A stretch of DNA of 64,000 nt from Alcanivorax sp. REN37 (GTDB lineage Bacteria > Pseudomonadota > Gammaproteobacteria > Pseudomonadales > Alcanivoracaceae): contig NZ_JBGCUO010000001.1 in NCBI RefSeq assembly GCF_041102775.1, positions 2,356,001-2,420,000 on the forward strand, given 5' to 3'. Shown piece after piece: positions 14,491 through 22,818 of this stretch. The notes beneath the pieces are model-generated. The model did no database searches. It saw only the letters and a program-made list of their open reading frames with translations, and had not been told where the DNA came from. The position numbers were made by a program, and so were the translations under genes. Every line of letters begins with the position of its first letter. The stretch's first letter is position 1.

Positions 14491-14777
14491 GGATGCACCA
14501 CCACTCTCTCTGCTGCGCTCGGTTGCTTCATGTCCAGCCGCTCACGGGCCAGACGCTCAACCCGGGTGAATGACCCCCAGGTGCTTTGCTCCAACAGCAA
14601 TTGCCCCCACTCGGTATGCAGGCGGTCACGCTCGCGCTGCAATTCCTGGGAGGCATTGGTGAGGCTGCGCACGCGATGCACGCTGTAGCTCACCCACAGC
14701 GCCGACACCACCAGTGCCGCCACCACCACCAGCCAGACCAACAGGCTGGGGCCAGCACTGCGGCCGGGGGCTGCCAT
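14487..14777 (-). CDS. ftsL: Cell division protein FtsL
   Basis: Small bitopic divisome protein that forms a coiled-coil complex with FtsB and FtsQ. It is 96 aa: a short N-terminus, one membrane segment (about 11-31), and a heptad-like helix through residues 35-65. Sequence conservation in this family is low; the call rests on size, topology and position between rsmH and ftsI. Confidence 0.92.
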   Translation of the reverse strand: MAAPGRSAGPSLLVWLVVVAALVVSALWVSYSVHRVRSLTNASQELQRERDRLHTEWGQLLLEQSTWGSFTRVERLARERLDMKQPSAAERVVVHP

Positions 14778-15703
14778 TACACTTTCTCCGCCACCCGCAA
14801 CACCGCACTGCGGGAGCGTGGGTTGCGGGCAATTTCATCGGCACCTGCCAACCGCGCCTTGCCAAGACTGCGCATCAACACCGGCTGTGGCGGCAACGGC
14901 AGGCCGCGCGGCTGCGGCCGCCGGCCTTCGGCATCGCGCAGGAACAACTTCACTTGGCGGTCTTCCAGCGAATGGAAGCTGATCACCGCCAGTCGGCCAC
15001 CGGGCGCAAGGCAGGCCTGCGCCTGCTCCAGCACCTGCTCCAACGCCTCCAGTTCTTGGTTCACGTGGATGCGGATGGCTTGGAAGCTGCGGGTAGCTGG
15101 GTGCTTACCCGGCTGCCCGCGGCCCAGCACTGATTCAATCAGGCCAGCCAGCGCCAAGGTGGTGTCCAGCGGCTGGCGCTCACGTTCAGCCACGATGCGG
15201 CGGGCAATCGCCCGCGAGCGTTTCTCTTCGCCGTAGCGGTAGAGCACGTTGGCGATGTCGTGCTCTTCGGCTCGCGCCAGCCACTCGGCTGCGCTCTCGC
15301 CACGGCTCGGGTCCATGCGCATGTCCAGCGGCCCATCGCGCAGGAAACTGAAGCCGCGCGCCGGGTCGTCCAACTGCGGCGACGACACGCCCAGATCGAG
15401 CAGGATGCCGGTTAGTGGCCGGCCCACCGCCGCCACCACGTCAGGCAGGCAATCAAACCGGCCCGCATGAATCGAAAAGCGCTCGTCCTCGGCGGCGAGC
15501 GCTTCTGCGGTGGCGACCGCCTGCGGGTCGCGATCAATGCCGGCCAGCCGGCCCTGAGGGCCCAGCCACGCCAGCAGCGCCCGGCTGTGGCCGCCGCGGC
15601 CGAAGGTGCCATCGATGTAGAAGCCATCACGTTCGGTGGGCCACATCTGCATCACCTCATCCAGCATTACCGGCTGGTGCACGTACTGCTCGGGTTGCGT
15701 CAT
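14777..15703 (-). CDS. rsmH: 16S rRNA (cytosine(1402)-N4)-methyltransferase
   Basis: SAM-dependent enzyme (formerly MraW) modifying C1402 in the ribosomal P site. It is 308 aa. The N-terminus HQPVMLDEVM and the SAM-binding DGTFGRGGHS (31-40) are diagnostic, and the C-terminus retains ISFHSLEDRQVK and RSRSAVLRVAEK. It follows mraZ by 27 bp and overlaps ftsL by one base. Confidence 0.98.
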   Translation of the reverse strand: MTQPEQYVHQPVMLDEVMQMWPTERDGFYIDGTFGRGGHSRALLAWLGPQGRLAGIDRDPQAVATAEALAAEDERFSIHAGRFDCLPDVVAAVGRPLTGILLDLGVSSPQLDDPARGFSFLRDGPLDMRMDPSRGESAAEWLARAEEHDIANVLYRYGEEKRSRAIARRIVAERERQPLDTTLALAGLIESVLGRGQPGKHPATRSFQAIRIHVNQELEALEQVLEQAQACLAPGGRLAVISFHSLEDRQVKLFLRDAEGRRPQPRGLPLPPQPVLMRSLGKARLAGADEIARNPRSRSAVLRVAEKV

Positions 15704-15730
15704 CTCTGCTTCCAGGTCGCTGCAGGCCAG

Positions 15731-16180
15731 TTAAAACGACAGCTTCTGCACACTTTCGGGCATCGCTGTGAGATCGATCTGGCTGTACTGCTCCTGCTCC
15801 GCCTGCCAAGCGGTGTCACTCCAGATTTCGAAACGGTGGATTTGGCCCACCAACATGGCGCGCTTATCCAACGCCACCAGTTCACGCAGTTCAGTGGGAA
15901 TCAGGATGCGGCCACTGCCGTCCAGCTCCAGCTCCACCGCCTGACCGAGGAAGCGCCGCTTCAGATAGCGCACCACCGGCTCAGCGTCGGACAAGGACGC
16001 CACTTGACGTGCCACGTCCTGCCACTGTTGTTCGGGGTAAAGGGACAAGCAGGAGTCGTAGGGGTGATGTGTCAGCACCACCTGTCCGCCGCAGGAACGC
16101 ATGAGTGCGTCGCGGTGACGGGTAGGAATCGCCAGACGCCCCTTGGCGTCGACATTGAGGGCGGTGCGCCCGCTGAACAC
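15731..16180 (-). CDS. mraZ: Transcriptional regulator MraZ
   Basis: AbrB-like DNA-binding protein that represses the dcw promoter. It is 149 aa from a GTG at 16180, giving the usual N-terminus (VFSGRTALNVDAKGRL). Two copies of the MraZ half-repeat are visible: DAKGRLAIPTRHRD near 11-24 and DGSGRILIPTELRE near 86-99. An ATG ten codons upstream (16210) is possible but would add residues not found in the family. First gene of the cluster; its own binding boxes lie just upstream. Confidence 0.92.
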   Translation of the reverse strand: MFSGRTALNVDAKGRLAIPTRHRDALMRSCGGQVVLTHHPYDSCLSLYPEQQWQDVARQVASLSDAEPVVRYLKRRFLGQAVELELDGSGRILIPTELRELVALDKRAMLVGQIHRFEIWSDTAWQAEQEQYSQIDLTAMPESVQKLSF

Positions 16181-16280
16181 GATGAAATACCCCGCTTGTA
16201 CTGGATCCATCCACTCGGCCGGTGGAGAACGTATCGGTCAGGTACATCCGTCGCGTTTTTGGGCCCTAACGCGCCAGATT

Positions 16281-16308
16281 TCCCACTTGACCCCACTTTT
16301 CTCCACTT
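16281..16308 (-). promoter_or_regulatory. Three MraZ boxes (dcw operator)
   Basis: Reading the minus strand, AAGTGGAG (16308-16301), AAGTGGGG (16298-16291) and AAGTGGGA (16288-16281) repeat with an exact 10-bp period. The family-known MraZ target is a set of GTGG(G/A)-type repeats at this spacing. They lie immediately downstream of the predicted -10, covering the likely transcription start, which fits autorepression of mraZ and the cluster. Confidence 0.85.
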
Positions 16309-16314
16309 TGCGAC

Positions 16315-16344
16315 ACTCTAGGGCTCTGGCAATTTCAAAGTCAA
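16315..16344 (-). promoter_or_regulatory. Sigma-70-type promoter of the mraZ/dcw cluster
   Basis: On the minus strand TTGACT (16344-16339) is followed after 18 bp by TAGAGT (16320-16315). The MraZ boxes begin 6 bp further on. Position and operator overlap make this the most likely main dcw promoter. Confidence 0.7.
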
Positions 16345-16514
16345 GCAGAGCATGTAGTGCCAATGTAAAAGAAAGGGTTTATGAATCAGTGATTTAGGGG
16401 ATAAACCGGGGCGCTATCGAGGGCTATCGCCAGCCCCGACACAGGGGAATCAGGCGGCTGAGCGGCTCAGCTCAGGGATCACTTTAACTATTAGACTTAT
16501 TTGGAATTAACAAT

Positions 16515-16543
16515 TTGTAAAACAGACCACTAGGGAATATAAC
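16515..16543 (+). promoter_or_regulatory. Plus-strand sigma-70 promoter candidate
   Basis: TTGTAA (16515-16520), a 17-bp spacer and TATAAC (16538-16543) form a good match on the plus strand. No plus-strand gene follows; transcription would run antisense into the methyltransferase gene at 16592-17359. The surrounding gap (16345-16573) is noticeably AT-richer than the rest of the window and holds no credible ORF. Confidence 0.45.
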
Positions 16544-16573
16544 CCCCAGCGGACACCGACTTTTGACCTTCAT

Positions 16574-16603
16574 CACAGCGTTAGTGAGACCTCACTTGCT
16601 GTG
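16574..16603. other. Stem-loop at the methyltransferase 3' end
   Basis: Nested inverted repeats CACAGC/GCTGTG and AGTGAG/CTCACT span the stop codon of the gene at 16592. There is no U tract on either strand. It could act as a 3' stabilising or weak termination hairpin, or fold in the antisense RNA from the promoter candidate at 16515. Confidence 0.45.
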
Positions 16604-17359
16604 AATGTCGGTCGACGGTCGGCGCGCCACACACAGCGCGTTGTAGCGGTTGGCCCGCAGCGGCAGCAGCACCTCAAAATCCCGCTCCAGCCACTCCACC
16701 TCGAAGCCGACGGCAGCTAGCCACAACGCCAACTGCGGGAAGGTCAGTGCGGTCATGGCATGCGCCTCCTGCCACTGCTGCAGCGGCTGCCGTGCGGACT
16801 GCAGCTCGATCTGCACGGCCAAGGTCAAGGTTTCGCCGCTGCCGCCATAGCGCCAACCGGAGCGGAAGCGCAACTCGCCCTCCGCGCAGCGGGCCTCACT
16901 CACAGCATCGCGCCCATCGATGCCACGCATATCGACGCAGTCGAATAGCAGCACGCCGCCCGGGCGCAGCGCCCGATAGAGCCGCGCCAAGGTGTCACGC
17001 AGCGCGCTGACCGGATGGCTGTAGTGCAGGGAGTAGAGAAAACAGGTAATCAGGTCGTACTCGGTATCAGCCTGCAAGCCGCTGAAATCAGCACATAATA
17101 GCCGCGCCTCTGGGCAGCGTTGCGCAGCTTGCGCCAACATCGCAGCGCTGTAATCGAGCCCGCTGCAGGCCATGCCAGCCTGATGCAACAGCGCCAGATG
17201 GCGGCCGGTGCCGCAGGCCAGATCCAGGCATGCGTGCCCGCCAGATTCGCCGAATACTGATAGCACCCGCAGCGCCTGCGCGCACTGAGCGGCATAGTCG
17301 ATGCCATCACACATCAGATCGTAATAGCCGGACAGGTCGGCATAGAGAGGGCTGGGCAT
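16592..17359 (-). CDS. Class I SAM-dependent methyltransferase, substrate unknown
   Basis: Rossmann-type methyltransferase of 255 aa. SAM motif I LDLACGTGRH is at 45-54, followed by GLDYSAAML (motif II region) and a later ALRPGGVLLFDCVD. The C-terminal region holds beta strands common to this superfamily but gives no substrate clue. The open frame extends to 17530, inside the rnpB gene; the ATG at 17359 is the first start clear of it. It lies between rnpB and the dcw promoter and is transcribed in the same direction as both. Confidence 0.8.
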   Translation of the reverse strand: MPSPLYADLSGYYDLMCDGIDYAAQCAQALRVLSVFGESGGHACLDLACGTGRHLALLHQAGMACSGLDYSAAMLAQAAQRCPEARLLCADFSGLQADTEYDLITCFLYSLHYSHPVSALRDTLARLYRALRPGGVLLFDCVDMRGIDGRDAVSEARCAEGELRFRSGWRYGGSGETLTLAVQIELQSARQPLQQWQEAHAMTALTFPQLALWLAAVGFEVEWLERDFEVLLPLRANRYNALCVARRPSTDIHSK

Positions 17360-17485
17360 GGCAGGCGGACTCGGCGGTGCGCAACGGGGCGCGCATGGTA
17401 CGCCAGCCTCGGTGCAAAAGCGCCTGCCGAGACTCACCCCGCGACAGCGCCGGTGTCGGCACTGTTGCGCGGCGTTAGGAAGAAG

Positions 17486-17841
17486 GTGAACCAACCGATA
17501 AGCCGGGTTCTGTCGTGGACAGTCATTCATCTGGGACCTGCGTCGCCGCAGGCCTCTAGCGACCTACCCGGTTCCAGCGCGGGCCGCGCCATTGGAACCC
17601 TATTTGGTCTTGCTCCGGGTGGGGTTTACCCTGCCACGACTGTTGCCAGCCGCGCGGTGCGCTCTTACCGCACCTTTTCACCCTTACCTGTGCCCGAAGG
17701 CCATCGGCGGTATGTTCTCTGCGGCACTTTCCGTAGCCGTTCCGTCACCAGAACGGCCCCCAGGCGTTACCTGGCACCCTGCCCTGTGGAGCCCGGACTT
17801 TCCTCCAGCCCATACGGGCCAGCGACTGTCTGGTTGGTTCG
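17486..17841 (-). ncRNA. rnpB: RNase P RNA (type A)
   Basis: Catalytic RNA that matures tRNA 5' ends. On the minus strand I read the conserved cores GAGGAAAGTCCGGGCTCC, CAGGGTGCCAGGTAACGCC, AAGGGTGAAAAGGTGCGG and ATGAATGACTGTCC, ending in CAGAACCCGGCTTA. The two ends pair (GAACCAACC with GGTTGGTTC), which sets the limits to within a few bases. A TACACT -10 element at 17853-17848 sits 7 bp before the 5' end. It lies between rsmI and the dcw region, as in pseudomonads. Confidence 0.97.
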
Positions 17842-17891
17842 CGGCGCAGTGTAGACGCTTGCAGCGCTGACGCCCAGCGCCTTTGTCAGCA

Positions 17892-18722
17892 TTAAGGTGT
17901 CAGCGTTTCCAGCCACGCATACAGTTCCTGGCGCTTACGACCGCTGTAAGCAGCGAGCAACTTGGCCACGCGCGACACCGGCATCTCCGCCAACAGCAGC
18001 GGAGCCAGCCGCGCCAAATCAGCATCATCGACGTCAGCTGCTGGAGCGCCAGACAGCACCAGCACCACTTCACCGCGCTGTTGGTCGGCATCCTCGGCCA
18101 CTCGTGCACGCAATGCCGACACCGTCATGCGCAGCACTGTCTCGAAATGCTTGGTGAGTTCACGGCAGAGAGTAATTTCACGCTCACCGCCGCCGGCACG
18201 CTCCAACGCCTCGAGCAGGGCCAATAGCCGGTGCGGAGCCTCGAACAGCACGGTGGTGGCGGTCTGGGCCAGTACCGCGCGCACGGCTTGCTCACGCGCT
18301 GCGCCCTTGGAAGGCAGGAAGCCTTCGAACAGAAATCGGTCGGTGGGCTGCCCAGCGACCGCCAATGCCGCCAGCACCGCACTGGCACCCGGCACCGGTA
18401 CCACCGGCACACCGGCATCTTGGCAGGCACGCACTAGCCGGTAACCGGGATCGGACACCAACGGGGTACCGGCATCCGATACCAAGGCGATCGATTGGCC
18501 CTCACCAAGCAGGTTAAGGAACTGACCGACCCGCTCGCCTTCATTATGGTCATGGCAACTCAGCAGCCGCGCCGATATGCCAAGACTGTCCAGCAGCTGG
18601 CCGCTGCGCCGGGTATCTTCCGCTGCCACCACCGCCACCTCGCCGAGGATCCGCAGCGCGCGCTGGGTGATGTCTTCGAGATGACCAATCGGAGTGCTAA
18701 CCACATAAAGGGTGCCAGACAT
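17892..18722 (-). CDS. rsmI: 16S rRNA (cytidine(1402)-2'-O)-methyltransferase
   Basis: Tetrapyrrole-methylase-fold enzyme that methylates the ribose of C1402, the same nucleotide modified by RsmH in this window. It is 276 aa; motifs STPIGHLEDIT (10-20), AEDTR, and SDAGTPLVSDPG are diagnostic. The open frame runs far upstream to 18953, but the ATG at 18722 gives the family N-terminus. It diverges from lpoA across a 114-bp gap. Confidence 0.95.
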   Translation of the reverse strand: MSGTLYVVSTPIGHLEDITQRALRILGEVAVVAAEDTRRSGQLLDSLGISARLLSCHDHNEGERVGQFLNLLGEGQSIALVSDAGTPLVSDPGYRLVRACQDAGVPVVPVPGASAVLAALAVAGQPTDRFLFEGFLPSKGAAREQAVRAVLAQTATTVLFEAPHRLLALLEALERAGGGEREITLCRELTKHFETVLRMTVSALRARVAEDADQQRGEVVLVLSGAPAADVDDADLARLAPLLLAEMPVSRVAKLLAAYSGRKRQELYAWLETLTP

Positions 18723-18794
18723 GGAACTGCGCCTGCTTTGTGAAATGGTGACCGGCCCCGCAGGGGCTTGGTGGTGGGGGCGTGATGAAGCGCC

Positions 18795-18800
18795 TACAAT
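18795..18800 (+). promoter_or_regulatory. Possible -10 element for lpoA
   Basis: TACAAT lies 36 bp before the lpoA start on the plus strand. No good -35 is visible at 16-18 bp, so this is tentative. Confidence 0.3.
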
Positions 18801-20586
18801 AGCGGCTTCGTTTGGACAATACGACCGCTGGTGACCATGCCTTACCGTCTGCTGCTGGCCATGCTGGGCCTGTCTCTCGCGCTCGGCGCCTGTACCTCGA
18901 TGACGCCGGATGCGTCTTCTGTTGAAGGCCCGATCATGGCGGCGCCGGCGCAACGCGCCGAAGCCGAAGCTGAGCTGGCTAATCTACCACCGGCGGAACG
19001 CACCGCCGTCACCTTGGCCTGGGCCCGCAGCTATCTGGAACTGGACCGTGCCGAGGATGCCGAAGCCTTGCTGGCGGGACTCGATAGCAACCGCTTAAGC
19101 GCCGACCACGGCCTGGAGTGGCTGACGCTACGCGCTCGGCTCGCGCTTGCCGCTGGCAACACCGCCGACGCGCTGACGCTGCTGGAACAAGGCGATAGCC
19201 GCCAATGGAGCCAACGCGCCGCCCCTCGCCAACGCCAACAGTTTGAGCTGCTGCGTGCCGATGCGCTGGCGCTGGACGGCGAGTTCCGCAGCAGCCTTGA
19301 GCTGCGCATGAAACTCGACCCGCAATTGAAGGATGAGCCGCAGGCGTACAACCGTGAGCTGATCTGGGTCAGCCTCAACCAGATGCCACCGCCCGCACTG
19401 GCGTCACTGGCCGCTGACAGCGGCGCTTCCCCGGCGCTGCGCGGCTGGGCCGAACTGGCGCAGATTTACCGCGGCGTCGGCAGCCTCGGCAATCAAGTTG
19501 CCGCACTGGAAGATTGGCATGCCCGCCATCCGCAGCACCCGGCACACCTGCAGCCGCCAGCCGACATCGCAGCGCTACAGCACAGTTTGCGTGAACGCCC
19601 ACAGCAGGTGGCGGTACTGCTGCCGGAGCGCGGCAGCCTGGCGGGTGCGGGGCAAGCCGTACGTGACGGCCTGATCGCCGCCTATTACGCAGCATTGGCT
19701 GACAATCAACCGGTGCCGGAGCTGATGTTCTTCGACAGCTATGAGCAGGATGCTGTAGCGCTCTATCAACAGGCTGTCAGCCAAGGGGCGCAAGTGGTAA
19801 TCGGACCGCTCGACAAGGACCAAGTGACCGCCTTGGCGCAGGCCGACGAGCTGCCGGTGCCGGTGCTGGCTCTCAACTACGCCGAAGATGGCGCCTCCAC
19901 TACGCAGCTATTCCAATTCGGACTGGCACCGGAGGACGAAGCGCGCCAAGTGGCACGCCAAGCATTCGCCGATGGCGCCCGCCGCGCTGGCCTCCTGTAC
20001 CCGGACAACGATCTCGGCCAGCGGCTGACGGCAGCCTTCGTACAAGAGTGGCAGCAGCTGGGCGGCACTATCGCCACCCAAGGCGTCTACGGTGACGACG
20101 CCAGCCAGGCCGCACGACAGTTCCTCGATGCGCGTGGCGGTCGCGCCCACCGGCTTGATCGCATGGACATGGTGTTCCTGGTGGCAAATGCCGCCCAAGG
20201 CCGCCAACTGAAGCCAGCATTGAACTTCCACTTCGCCACTGATCTGCCGGTGTACGCCACCTCGCTGATCTTCACCGGTCAGGTGGACGCTCGCCGCGAT
20301 GCCGACCTCAATAACATTCTGTTCGTCGATGCGCCCTGGATACTGGCCGCCACCCAACAGCCACTGCACCAAACTGTGGCCCGCACTTGGCCACAAGGGC
20401 ATGGACGCTTCGAGCGGCTGTTCGCGCTTGGCGTCGATGCCTACAGCTTGCAGGAGCGCCTGGCGCTGCTGCGCGCCAACCCGGACAGCCCGCTGCCGGG
20501 TGTCACCGGTCGGCTCACCCTTGAGGGTCAACGGTTGGTGCGCGAACTGGACTGGGCAGTGTTCACTCGTGGCCGCCCCGCTGCCC

Positions 20587-21601
<1,015 letters not shown>

Positions 21602-21602
<1 letters not shown>

Positions 21603-22183
21603 TGGCGCTCCACCCACGCGCCGCCATCGTCTTGCTGCTGACGTTGGTGCTGGCACTGGGTGGTTGCACCCGCATGGTGGCTTCGTTCTCCGATCAGCCG
21701 GCGGACCGCAACCACGGCAAGCGCACTTTTGGCGCACGCATCGAGGACGGCAGCATTGAGCGTAAAGTCCGCATCAACCTGATGCGCACCGATGAGCGTT
21801 ACCGCAGTGCCGACATTGATGTGACCAGTTACAACGGCACCGTATTGCTGGTGGGCCATGTGGACAGTGACGACCTCAAAGCCACCGCCGGCGGCATTGC
21901 CGAAGGCATTCGCCATGTGCGCCAAGTGCACAACGAAATCCTAGTCGGCCCGCCACCGGCCACGCTGTCCGGTGTCAGCGATGGCTGGATCACCTCGAAG
22001 ATCAAGAGCCGCCTGCTGGTCAGTAGCGAAGCGCCTGGCCGCCGCACCAAGGTAGTGACGGCCAATGGTGTGGTTTACCTAATGGGCCTACTGACCCAGG
22101 CGGAAGCCGAAGCGACGGTGGCACAGGTGCAGAAGGTGTACGGAGTGCAGAAGATCGTGAAGATCATTGAGTACATCGACTGA
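21602..22183 (+). CDS. dolP: Dual BON-domain outer-membrane lipoprotein DolP
   Basis: Lipoprotein (formerly YraP) that localises to anionic lipid in the outer membrane and supports envelope integrity. It is 193 aa with lipobox LGGC (Cys22), a first BON domain around 48-115 and a second around 128-193. Of two adjacent ATGs the second (21602) has the better spacing from GGAGG. Last gene of its run, followed by a clear terminator. Confidence 0.93.
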
Positions 22184-22204
22184 GATCGCTGTGTCGATAA
22201 AAAA

Positions 22205-22226
22205 GCCGCCTACGGGCGGCTTTTTT
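22205..22226 (+). terminator. Rho-independent terminator after dolP
   Basis: GCCGCC-TACG-GGCGGC followed by six T, starting 21 bp after the dolP stop and preceded by an A run. Confidence 0.93.
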
Positions 22227-22270
22227 GTGTGCCGTTATGCATGCGGGAGCCTAGTGCTCGTGCGGACGAT

Positions 22271-22341
22271 AGCCCGTCAGCGGTGGACGGTCCCTGCCTT
22301 GGAAAGTAGAAACCAGACCGCCAAACCGCTGACGGAGGGCT
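22271..22341. other. Long imperfect stem-loop, candidate structured RNA
   Basis: A 71-nt inverted repeat: AGCCC/GGGCT, GTCAGCGGT/ACCGCTGAC and an inner GG-A-CGGTC/GACCG-CC stack around a 23-nt apical region containing TGG/CCA. The 9-bp central arm is perfect. No T run follows, so it does not look like a terminator, and I do not recognise it as a known RNA family. Confidence 0.5.
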
Positions 22342-22357
22342 GAAGATTGGCATCTCG

Positions 22358-22376
22358 ACCACCACACATTGGTGGT
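22358..22376. other. Second stem-loop in the 22.3-kb gap
   Basis: Perfect 7-bp repeat ACCACCA/TGGTGGT with a CACAT loop, 16 bp after the long stem-loop. The two together suggest a folded transcript. Confidence 0.4.
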
Positions 22377-22771
22377 GACACGCCTGGCGTAGCGCGCGCC
22401 CCCCACCTCAGACTGCTACGGGTCTACGACGGGCCTCAGCGTTCAGCGCCCGGCCTTGAATGCCGAGCACCTCCTGCTGCCCGCCGCATCGGCGTGCTTT
22501 GCCGCACCCAAGGTATTGGGAATTTTTCAGAGCGCGCCGGCGGTCAACACAGCGACGCCCCACCCAGCACTCCGCCAAACACAGCTCAGGCAAGGCGCCA
22601 CAATCTTTGCTCCGCAATCGAGACCGCAATGTGTCGCATGAATTACGGATCGCGCTCCATCTCATCCATAGCGAAACGGCAACGACGCAAGCGGCCAGTC
22701 GTCAGTGCCAACCGTTATCGTATGGGAGAGCGAAGACCCCGCTCTGCCCTGCCTTTCTCGAAGACAAAAAA
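22377..22771. other. Noncoding gap, no recognised content
   Basis: No reading frame on either strand here shows a plausible start, ribosome-binding site or recognisable protein sequence; translated frames are rich in R, S, P and C as expected of GC-rich noncoding DNA. It may be a decayed gene remnant. Confidence 0.5.
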
Positions 22772-22792
22772 AGACCGCCTCAAAGGCGGTCT
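22772..22792. terminator. Bidirectional terminator downstream of the sulfatase gene
   Basis: AGACCGCC-TCAAA-GGCGGTCT flanked by A and T runs on both sides; it would end transcription of the minus-strand gene at 22819 and of anything reading rightward from the gap. Confidence 0.9.
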
Positions 22793-22818
22793 TTTTTCCA
22801 ACAACGATCAGCCACTGA

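Noticed and set aside
17360-17530. Longer N-terminus for the methyltransferase
   Set aside because: The extension would overlap the 3' end of rnpB; the ATG at 17359 gives a normal Rossmann N-terminus.
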